Under the pieces are notes generated by a model that worked only from the letters and a program-made list of their open reading frames with translations, was not told the DNA's origin and ran no database searches. A DNA stretch of 64,000 nucleotides from Lawsonibacter asaccharolyticus (lineage in GTDB: Bacteria > Bacillota > Clostridia > Oscillospirales > Oscillospiraceae): NCBI GenBank assembly GCA_003112755.1, contig BFBT01000001.1:2232001-2296000 (forward strand), written 5' to 3'. Numbering within the stretch: position 1 is the first letter of the stretch; each line of letters begins with the position of its first letter. Shown here piece after piece: positions 58,000 to 64,000 of the stretch. Position numbers and translations under genes: made by a program.

Positions 58000-60210
58000 A
58001 TGAAGATCCTGATGGCCACTATGGGCCTGGATATCGGCGGAGCGGAGACCCATATCGTAGAGCTGGCCAAGGAGCTGAAGGCGGAGGGACACGACATCGT
58101 GGTGGCCTCCAACGGCGGTGTCTATGTCCCTGAGATCGTGGCCGCGGGCATCCGCCACTACCAGGTCCCCATGCACCGGCGGGACGCCGGATGCATGCTC
58201 CGCTCCCGAAAGCTGCTGAAGGAGATCATCCGTACTGAGAGGCCGGACGTGGTGCACGCCCACGCCCGCATCCCCGCCTTCCTGTGCGGCACCCTCCAGA
58301 GAACGATGAAGTTCCCCTTCGTCACCACCGCCCACTGGGTGTTCACCACCAAGGGCGGGCTGCGCTACCTCACCAACTGGGGGCAGCGGACCGTCGCCGT
58401 CTCCGATGACATCAAGGCGTATCTGATCCGGGAATACGGGGTGCCGGAGGAGCACATCTCTGTGACCATCAACGGCATCGATACAGAGAAGTTTTCTCCA
58501 CAGACTTCCGGCCAGTCAGTGGTGGAGGAGTTCGGCCTGGACCGGTCCAGGCCGGTGGTCTCCTATGTGAGCCGGATGGACGAGGACCGGGCCCTGGTGG
58601 CCCGGCAGCTGATCCAGATCGCGGAGGAGCTGGACCGGGCGGTGCCCGGGGTGCAGCTGCTCATCGCCGGAGGGGGCAACGTGTTCCGGGAGCTGAAAGA
58701 GCAGGCGGAGGCGGTGAACGCCCGGATGGGACGCACCTGCGTGGTGATGACCGGCCCACGCACCGACATCAATCAGATCGTGGCAGCGGGGGACATCTTC
58801 GTAGGGGTGTCCCGGTCGGCGCTGGAGGCCATGTCCGCCGCCAAGCCCGTCATCGTGGCGGGAAACGAGGGGTATCAGGGCCTCTTCGGTCCGGAGAAGC
58901 TGGAGGAGGCCCGGCTGGGCAACTTCTGCTGCCGGGGACTGCCCATGTCCACTCCGGAGCGTCTGCTGGCCGATATGGCCGCCGTCCTGTCCCTCTCCCC
59001 GGAGCAGAAGGCGGCGGCGGGGGCCTACGGCCGGGAGGTGATCTTCCAGTATTACTCCGTGCGCCGGATGGCAGCGGACTGTCTGGCCATGTATGAGCAG
59101 GTGCGCCGCCGGAAGTACCAGGTGGTCATGAGCGGCTACTACGGCTTTTCCAACGCGGGGGACGACGCCATCCTGGAGGCCATCCACCAGAGCATTCTGG
59201 AGGCCAGTGGGGAGGTGGGGGTCACCGTGCTGTCCAACGACCCCCGCGAGACCCAGCGGCACTACGGCATGAATGCCATCCCCCGCTTCCGTTTCTGGAA
59301 GGTGTTCGGTGCCCTGCGCCGATGCGACGCTCTGCTGTCCGGCGGGGGCAGCCTGCTCCAGGACCGGACCTCCACCCGCTCCCTCCTCTACTATCTGTCC
59401 ATCGTGCGCTGTGCCGAGTGGATGGGGAAGCCGGTGATGCTCTACGCCAACGGCATCGGGCCGGTGCAGAAGCCGGCCAACCGCCGCCGGGTGAAGCGGG
59501 CAGTGGAGCGGGCCGCTCTGGTGACCCTGCGAGACCACAGCTCCGCCCGGGAGCTGGTGGAGATGGGGGTGGAGCGCCCAGATCTCCACGTCACGGCCGA
59601 CCCGGTGTTCAACCTGGATCCCGCCCCCAAGGAGCGGGCCGGGGAACTGCTCCGGTCCGCCGGGCTGGAGCGGGGCACTCCCTTCGCGGCGGTCTCGGTG
59701 CGGGACTGGCCGGATACGGGCAGCTTCGCCGGGGAGCTGGCCGCCCTGTGCGACCATCTCTACCGGACCTGCGGGATGGAGATCCTGTTCCTGATGATGC
59801 AGCCCTGCCGGGACCGGGCGGCCACCGCCCAGGTGCGGAGCGCTATGGAGTGCCCCTCCCATCTGCTGGACGCCCCCTGCACCCCAAGGGAGCTGATGGC
59901 CGTGCTGGGGGAGGGCAGGCTGTGTTTGGCTATGCGGCTGCACACCCTGATTTTCTCCGCCCGGATGGCGGTCCCTGTGCTGGGGTTGGTCTATGATCCC
60001 AAGGTGGCCAGCTATCTGAAGGAGCTGGACATGCCCTCCGCCGGTGATGTGCATCACTTCCGCCGGGAGGAGGCCATCGCCGCCGCGGACCGCCTGATGG
60101 CGGACTATGAGGGGAGCCTGGAACGCCTGCGGGTGAAATCCGCCGCCCTGAGCCGGGCGGCCCGGGAGAACGAGCGATTGCTGCTGGAGCTGCTGGAGAG
60201 GAAACAATAG
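58000..60210 (+). CDS. Fusion of a GT4 glycosyltransferase and a CsaB-type pyruvyltransferase
   Basis: A 736-residue two-enzyme protein. Residues 1-365 are GT-B family 4: MGLDIGGAETHIVELAKELK, RPDVVHAHARIPAFLCGTLQ, TINGIDTEKFSPQ, VGVSRSALEAMSAAKPVIVA. From about 373 starts a polysaccharide pyruvyltransferase: VVMSGYYGFSNAGDDAILEA, LLSGGGSLLQDRTSTRSLLY, MLYANGIGPVQKPANR, DPVFNL and AMRLHTLIFSARMAVPVLGL. CsaB ketal-links pyruvate to the wall polymer bound by SLH domains (established). The fusion suggests that adding a sugar and pyruvylating it are coupled. ATG 58000 follows AAAGGGGCGG. Last gene of the operon. Confidence 0.93.
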   Translation: MKILMATMGLDIGGAETHIVELAKELKAEGHDIVVASNGGVYVPEIVAAGIRHYQVPMHRRDAGCMLRSRKLLKEIIRTERPDVVHAHARIPAFLCGTLQRTMKFPFVTTAHWVFTTKGGLRYLTNWGQRTVAVSDDIKAYLIREYGVPEEHISVTINGIDTEKFSPQTSGQSVVEEFGLDRSRPVVSYVSRMDEDRALVARQLIQIAEELDRAVPGVQLLIAGGGNVFRELKEQAEAVNARMGRTCVVMTGPRTDINQIVAAGDIFVGVSRSALEAMSAAKPVIVAGNEGYQGLFGPEKLEEARLGNFCCRGLPMSTPERLLADMAAVLSLSPEQKAAAGAYGREVIFQYYSVRRMAADCLAMYEQVRRRKYQVVMSGYYGFSNAGDDAILEAIHQSILEASGEVGVTVLSNDPRETQRHYGMNAIPRFRFWKVFGALRRCDALLSGGGSLLQDRTSTRSLLYYLSIVRCAEWMGKPVMLYANGIGPVQKPANRRRVKRAVERAALVTLRDHSSARELVEMGVERPDLHVTADPVFNLDPAPKERAGELLRSAGLERGTPFAAVSVRDWPDTGSFAGELAALCDHLYRTCGMEILFLMMQPCRDRAATAQVRSAMECPSHLLDAPCTPRELMAVLGEGRLCLAMRLHTLIFSARMAVPVLGLVYDPKVASYLKELDMPSAGDVHHFRREEAIAAADRLMADYEGSLERLRVKSAALSRAARENERLLLELLERKQ

Positions 60211-60415
60211 AGCTTTTGACTGGAACGCGCGGCAGGAGCGGAGACGGGGGGCTCCGGCTTACCGAATCAGCTTGAACAAAAAAGATCCTTTCGCTTACGG
60301 GCGGCCCCGCGGGGCCGCCCGTAAATCGTTTTCAGGGATGAGACGGGCGAGCCTGTGCGGGCCTATGCAGGGTGTGCCGCTGCCCGCTCCGGAGTCCGAT
60401 AGGGAAATCAGGCTC
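60211..60415. other. Intergenic region with the operon terminator
   Basis: No gene seen. It holds the hairpin at 60295-60324 and the run-up to the blaI promoter. Confidence 0.6.
60295..60324 (+). terminator. Hairpin downstream of the surface operon
   Basis: TTACGGGCGGCCCC at 60295-60308 pairs exactly with 60311-60324. The T-run after it is weak (AATCGTTTTC). Confidence 0.65.
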
Positions 60416-60444
60416 TTGACAAGAGAGGTTTATTGCGATAAACT
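60416..60444 (+). promoter_or_regulatory. Promoter of the blaI-like operon
   Basis: TTGACA at 60416-60421, 17-bp spacer, TAAACT at 60439-60444. The first operator overlaps the spacer and the -10 box. Confidence 0.85.
60428..60443. promoter_or_regulatory. BlaI-type operator 1
   Basis: GTTTAT-TGCG-ATAAAC, a 6-bp perfect dyad within the promoter. It is part of GAGAGGTTTATT (60423-60434), repeated 32 bp further on. Confidence 0.8.
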
Positions 60445-60457
60445 TGCAGTGAAAGAG

Positions 60458-60477
60458 AGGTTTATTAGAATAAACCT
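60458..60477. promoter_or_regulatory. BlaI-type operator 2
   Basis: AGGTTTATT-AG-AATAAACCT, a 9-bp perfect dyad just before the ribosome site AAAGGAGG. Same half-site as operator 1. Confidence 0.8.
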
Positions 60478-60492
60478 AAAGGAGGACGGACG

Positions 60493-60846
60493 GTGGAAAA
60501 GCTGTTTGACGGGGAATACCGGCTGATGGAGGTGCTGTGGGAAAGTGCACCAGTGAATTCCACCCAGCTGGTGACTCTGTGCCGGGAGCAGCTGGGCTGG
60601 ACCAAGAGCACCACCTATACGGTGCTGCGCAAGCTGTGCCGGAAGGGGGCGGCCAGAAACGAGCGCGCGGTGGTCACCCCGCTGCTGACCCGGGAGCAGG
60701 TCATCCGAGCCCAAGGGGAGGAGCTGGCGGTGAAGGCGGGGGGGATGGCCCCCTTCCTCAACGCCTTTTTCAGCGGGCGGAAGCTGACCATGGAGGAGGC
60801 ACTGGAGCTGAAGGACCTGATCGACCAGCACACCTGGGAGGACTGA
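60493..60846 (+). CDS. BlaI/MecI-family repressor
   Basis: A 117-residue winged-helix repressor: LFDGEYRLMEVLWESAPVNS, the recognition-helix region GWTKSTTYTVLRKLCRKGAA, and a C-terminal dimerisation and protease-sensitive part (FLNAFFSGRKLTMEEALELK). GTG 60493 follows AAAGGAGG. It probably represses its own operon through the two operators upstream and is relieved when a membrane M56 peptidase cleaves it. No beta-lactamase is in the window. Confidence 0.93.
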   Translation: MEKLFDGEYRLMEVLWESAPVNSTQLVTLCREQLGWTKSTTYTVLRKLCRKGAARNERAVVTPLLTREQVIRAQGEELAVKAGGMAPFLNAFFSGRKLTMEEALELKDLIDQHTWED

Positions 60847-60848
60847 CC

Positions 60849-62168
60849 GTGGACGGACTGAACACGTGGCTCACCATATTTTTGAATCACCTGAACGCGG
60901 GGCTGGCACTGGGGGTCGTCCTGGCCGTCCTGATCCTGCTGCGCCCTCTGCTCCTCCGGCTCCTCACCCCCCAGCAGCGGGTGGCAGTCTGGTATGTAGC
61001 GTGGAGCATCGGCATATTTGGGAACCTGTGGGGGCTGACCAGCCTGGTAAGGGTGCTGCCGGTAACGGTCTGGGACCTGCTGGGACCCCGGCCGGGCGGG
61101 ATATTCGGCGCGCCGGCTTTCCTGCCGCCCGCCTACGACGGGCCGGGGGAGTACCCCGTGGTCCTGCCTGGCGGGGAAACTGCGGCGGTGGAGCTGAACA
61201 GCGGTCCGCTGCTGGCCCTGTCCCTCCTGTGGGCCGCGGTGGCGGTGGGGCTGCTCCTGTGGTATTGTCACCGGTCCTTCGCCCTGATGTGCTGGGGGCG
61301 GCAGGGGAGCGAGCTGGAAGAGAAGGAGCTGGTGGCCCTGGGGGCCGACCGGCTGGAGCTCTGGATGCAGCCCGGAAAGATCCGGGCGTGGATCACCCCC
61401 GGGCTGCCCACTAGCTTTGTCATGGGGGATTCGGTGTACCTCCAGGCAGAGCTGCCCAAAGAGCAGCTTTCCCTGGTGCTGCGCCATGAGCTGAACCACA
61501 TCTATCTCCGCCATGGGTACTTCTCCGGGCTCAGGGGTGCCTGCCTGCTGCTCCACTGGTGGAATCCGATCCTGTGGCTGGCATTTCGGTATATGGGCCG
61601 GGATATGGAGCTGGCCTGTGACCAGAGGACCCTGGATCAGCTGGAGCCGGAGGAGCGGAAGGAGTACGCCAAGACCCTGGTGGAGCTGGGGGCGGGGCGG
61701 CGTCTGTGGGAGGCCCCGCTGTGCTTTGGGGAGTGCGACGGAGCCCTGCGGGTGCGGGCGGCGGTGGCCTGGCGTCCCCTGACCCCTGTGCGCCGCCTCA
61801 CCGGGCTGTTCTGTGCCGCCCTGGTGTTCCTCCTCTTTGCGGGGGCGCCGGCCGTGCCGGGGGGAGTGACAGAGACTGATCTCTCCCGAAACCTGACGCA
61901 GATGGAGGAGGCGCCGGAGAAGGTGGTGGAGGAGCTGATCCGGCGGCTGGAGGAGAAGGGGGACCTGCTCTCCGGGGTGAGCATCGCCGCCGGCTGGTGG
62001 AAGTGGGAGGGCACAGGGGGCTGGATCTATCTGGAGACCAGCGTGGGCACTTGGCGGGCGTTCCGGTGCGTGCTGGGGGAGAGCGGCAAGATGGGGATGA
62101 TCCAGCTCCGGCAGGAGGGCCGGCCCCATGACCTGGCGGACTGCACTCAGTTTTATCCCGTGGACTGA
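60849..62168 (+). CDS. M56 family (BlaR1-like) membrane metallopeptidase, first copy
   Basis: A 439-residue membrane protein. Membrane helices near 10-35, 43-65 and 120-140; zinc-site motif LVLRHELNHIYLRHGYF (HExxH) near 215 and the downstream glutamate in MELACDQRTLDQL, as in BlaR1/MecR1. A later membrane helix near 320 leads to a short C-terminal domain of about 110 residues that is not a penicillin-binding sensor. Starts with GTG two bases after the repressor stop. Probable signal-sensing antirepressor. Confidence 0.9.
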   Translation: MDGLNTWLTIFLNHLNAGLALGVVLAVLILLRPLLLRLLTPQQRVAVWYVAWSIGIFGNLWGLTSLVRVLPVTVWDLLGPRPGGIFGAPAFLPPAYDGPGEYPVVLPGGETAAVELNSGPLLALSLLWAAVAVGLLLWYCHRSFALMCWGRQGSELEEKELVALGADRLELWMQPGKIRAWITPGLPTSFVMGDSVYLQAELPKEQLSLVLRHELNHIYLRHGYFSGLRGACLLLHWWNPILWLAFRYMGRDMELACDQRTLDQLEPEERKEYAKTLVELGAGRRLWEAPLCFGECDGALRVRAAVAWRPLTPVRRLTGLFCAALVFLLFAGAPAVPGGVTETDLSRNLTQMEEAPEKVVEELIRRLEEKGDLLSGVSIAAGWWKWEGTGGWIYLETSVGTWRAFRCVLGESGKMGMIQLRQEGRPHDLADCTQFYPVD

Positions 62169-62194
62169 GCCTGAGAGAAAGGGGAGGAGCGGAT

Positions 62195-63520
62195 ATGATC
62201 GGCCGATTTTTTGTTGTGGGCATGTTTATGATGATCAATCTGGGGCTGGCAGTGGGAATGATGTTCGCCGCCCTGTTTCTGCTGCGCCCCCTGCTGGTGC
62301 GGATACTCTCCCCGGGGCAGCGGGTGGCCCTTTGGGTGGTGGGCTGGATCAGCCTGTACAGTCCGAGCTTTTACGGCCTGCTCAGCCTGGTCCACATCCT
62401 GCCCGTCACCTTCCGTGACCTGATCACCGGGCGGGTAAAGGACGGCGGATGGACGACCTCAATCCCCGCCTATCTGCCCATGGATTACCACGGGGCGGGG
62501 GTGTACCATCTGTCCCTGCCCGGCGGGGCGGTGGTGCCGGTGGAAATCGGGGAGGGGATAGCCGGGGCAGCCGCGCTGCTGTGTCTGGGCGTCCTGGTGC
62601 TGGGGATCGTTTTTTCCTGCCGACAGGACAGGCGGCTGAAGGAGCTGCTGCGCAGGGGGGAGCCGCTGGGCGGAGAGGAGGCTCTGACCAAGCATGTCCT
62701 CCAGGAGGAGACGCGGAAGATCCAGATCCGGCTGGTGGAGGGACTGCCCACCAGCTTCCTCACCAGCAGGGGATGGCTGGGGTCGGTGGAATATGTGATC
62801 TGCCTCCAGCGGGAGCTGTCCCCGGAGCAGCGAGCCCTGGTGCTGCGCCACGAGCTGGAGCATATCAGGCTGGGGCACCTCTGGTTCAAGGGGTGGGCCA
62901 ACATGGGGGTATTTCTCTATTGGTGGGACCCGCTGATCTGGCTGGGCTACAAATATTTCTGTCGGGACCTGGAGCTGGCATGCGACGCGGCCGTTCTGAA
63001 GGAGCTGGAGCCGGAGGAACGGCGGGAGTACGCCAGGACCCTGGTGGAGATGGGGGCCGGGCGGAGCCTGTGGAGCACGCCATTGTGCTTCGGGGAGTGC
63101 GATACAGCGGTGCGGGTCAAGACAGCGGCCCGCCCGCAGCGAACAGGGGGAGCCTGGCGGGGCCTCTCCTGGCTGACGACGGTGCTGCTCTTCCTCTTCT
63201 TCCTGGGCGGCCCCACCCAGGGGGTGCTGGCGGAGGACGCGCTGCTCACCTGGGAAAGAGGGGGCGGGACTGTGGACACCCTGGTGGCCCATACGATGGA
63301 TCAGGTGAGGCAGAATCTGGGACTGGGGCCCATCCTGGCCCTCCAGGTCTGGTGCGTCGCGGAGGACGGCGAGCACGTCTGGGTGGTGATGGAGCTGCTG
63401 GAGCAGGGCTGGGTGGGGGCCGAGTATTTCTGGTATCCCGCGCGGGACCGCCTGTATTTTACTCATGCAGAGGTGCTGAAAAAGCCCCCGGATCTGACGG
63501 GGGCGGTGCCGCTGTCATGA
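62195..63520 (+). CDS. M56 family (BlaR1-like) membrane metallopeptidase, second copy
   Basis: A 441-residue paralogue of the preceding protein: same layout, HExxH in LVLRHELEHIRLGHLWF, MELACDAAVLKEL-type run as LELACDAAVLKELEPEERRE, and REYARTLVEMGAGRSLWSTP matching EYAKTLVELGAGRRLWEAP of the first copy. The C-terminal extracellular part differs (AEDALLTWERGGGTVDTLVA). A tandem duplication with divergent sensor ends; the two may respond to different signals. ATG 62195 follows GGGGAGG. Confidence 0.9.
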   Translation: MIGRFFVVGMFMMINLGLAVGMMFAALFLLRPLLVRILSPGQRVALWVVGWISLYSPSFYGLLSLVHILPVTFRDLITGRVKDGGWTTSIPAYLPMDYHGAGVYHLSLPGGAVVPVEIGEGIAGAAALLCLGVLVLGIVFSCRQDRRLKELLRRGEPLGGEEALTKHVLQEETRKIQIRLVEGLPTSFLTSRGWLGSVEYVICLQRELSPEQRALVLRHELEHIRLGHLWFKGWANMGVFLYWWDPLIWLGYKYFCRDLELACDAAVLKELEPEERREYARTLVEMGAGRSLWSTPLCFGECDTAVRVKTAARPQRTGGAWRGLSWLTTVLLFLFFLGGPTQGVLAEDALLTWERGGGTVDTLVAHTMDQVRQNLGLGPILALQVWCVAEDGEHVWVVMELLEQGWVGAEYFWYPARDRLYFTHAEVLKKPPDLTGAVPLS

Positions 63521-63852
63521 AAGCGGGAAGCATTGTGCTGTGGTCATGTTCCCTGCTCATGGAGGCATTCCTTGGTCTTTCCCTTCTGCGGTGGACCTTC
63601 CGCTATGAGAGGGCCTGGTTGGTACTGCAAAAGGGTGAGTGCAGTGGAGGACCTGGACCAGGAGGGCTGGGACCGGGTCAAATAGCATACGCCCGCCCTG
63701 CCGCCATGGTGACAGGGCGGGCGTATGTGGAGCTCGGCCGGCGGGAGTGGGCAAAAAATACAGGGAGCGAGGCCCAGGGCTTGTCAACCGGAGGCTTTTA
63801 TGAGACAATAAAACGTGTACGGCGGTCCTTGAACCGCCAAAATGGAATGTGA
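63517..63852 (+). CDS. Hypothetical ORF overlapping the M56 gene end, doubtful 3' part
   Basis: ATG 63517 overlaps the stop of the M56 gene (ATGA), typical of a coupled gene, and the first 40 codons encode a membrane helix (SIVLWSCSLLMEAFLGLSLL). But the frame then runs through a perfect terminator hairpin (63686-63727) and the mutS2 promoter, so the 111-codon length is doubtful. It may be a broken remnant of a third small gene. Confidence 0.35.
   Translation: MKAGSIVLWSCSLLMEAFLGLSLLRWTFRYERAWLVLQKGECSGGPGPGGLGPGQIAYARPAAMVTGRAYVELGRREWAKNTGSEAQGLSTGGFYETIKRVRRSLNRQNGM
63686..63727 (+). terminator. Hairpin at the end of the BlaI/M56 operon
   Basis: CATACGCCCGCCCTG at 63686-63700 pairs exactly with 63713-63727 around a 12-nt loop. 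No long T-run. Confidence 0.7.
63781..63809 (+). promoter_or_regulatory. Promoter of mutS2
   Basis: TTGTCA at 63781-63786, 17-bp spacer, GACAAT at 63804-63809, then AAAACG. Confidence 0.7.
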
Positions 63853-63875
63853 CCAACGATCCAGGAGTTTTGTAT

Positions 63876-64000
63876 ATGAGTGAACTGTTTGAAAAATCTA
63901 TGGCCACCCTGGAGCTGCCCCAGGTGCTGGCTCTTCTTGCCGACTGCGCGGCCACCCTGGAGGGAAAGGAGCGCTGCCTGGCACTGCGTCCCCTCACTGA
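63876..64000 (+). CDS. mutS2: Endonuclease MutS2, 5' end only
   Basis: The first 41 codons: MSELFEKSMATLELPQVLAL, then LADCAATLEGKERCLALRPL, the conserved N-terminus of MutS2, an Smr-domain ATPase acting in recombination control or ribosome rescue (recent work in Bacillus). ATG 63876 follows CCAGGAG. The rest lies beyond the window. Confidence 0.85.
   Translation, partial: MSELFEKSMATLELPQVLALLADCAATLEGKERCLALRPLT

Noticed and set aside
58516..60207. 563-codon ORF on the minus strand
   Set aside because: Antisense to the GT4-CsaB fusion gene.
60493..63520. Beta-lactam resistance locus
   Set aside because: BlaI and M56 proteins are present, but there is no beta-lactamase or low-affinity PBP and the sensors lack a penicillin-binding domain.

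Overview
The window reads as chromosome from a high-GC, anaerobic, spore-forming member of the Clostridia, most like the Oscillospiraceae (Flavonifractor/Intestinimonas type). This is an inference from content: spmA-spmB spore maturation genes, a monomeric [FeFe] hydrogenase, a two-subunit class I fumarase, the Firmicutes nusA-ylxR-ylxQ-infB order, MutS2, an AbrB-type regulator, and an S-layer (SLH) protein beside a CsaB-type pyruvyltransferase.

Layout. 1-1.3 kb: 5' end of an RpiR-family regulator, a non-coding stretch, a decayed tyrosine integrase and a tRNA-Thr(CGT). 1.6-3.1 kb: pyruvate kinase. 3.1-11.4 kb: a P-loop ATPase gene cut in two by a 7.2 kb mobile element. The gene halves (11427-11142 and 3940-3144, minus strand) rejoin exactly in frame through a shared CATGGG core to give a 360-codon gene. 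The element carries a large serine recombinase beside its left end (apparently with an ATC start codon), a 38-residue ORF, an AT-rich two-gene cargo (membrane protein plus ComEC-type metallo-beta-lactamase-fold protein), an AAA/DUF4143 ATPase, a SWIM protein, a tyrosine recombinase and a damaged tRNA-Leu-like sequence.

11.7-13.8 kb: [FeFe] hydrogenase and a hypothetical gene. 14.1-23.1 kb: a long translation/ribosome-maturation operon (rimP, nusA, ylxR/rnpM, ylxQ-like, infB, a conserved unknown, rbfA, nrnA-like, truB, ribF), then a DUF1576 membrane protein. 24.6-28.9 kb: a DUF1934 gene whose 3' end is caught in a 194-bp tandem repeat with a compensatory base-pair change, argS, a small membrane protein, a Nudix hydrolase and a methyltransferase. 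29-35.3 kb: a PepSY protein, rsmI, a nuclease lipoprotein operon, a left-handed beta-helix transferase-like gene, an AbrB regulator and spmAB.

35.3-46.8 kb, mostly minus strand: a NitT/TauT-type ABC transporter with a Crp/Fnr regulator, DUF1847, a TPR-SUFU-Imm33-like protein, fumarase subunits separated by an alpha/beta hydrolase, an ECF-type sigma factor with a membrane partner, and a uracil/xanthine permease with a terminator in its leader. 47-49.6 kb: lysA and lrgAB.

49.7-60.2 kb looks like a cell-surface locus: an SLH-anchored phosphodiester glycosidase, a MurJ-type flippase, an O-antigen-ligase-like protein, a glycosyltransferase, two DUF4330 proteins and a GT4-CsaB fusion. CsaB adds pyruvate to the wall polymer that SLH domains bind, so these genes may build the anchor used by the SLH protein. 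60.4-63.9 kb: a BlaI repressor with two operators and two tandem M56 (BlaR1-like) genes. The window ends inside mutS2.
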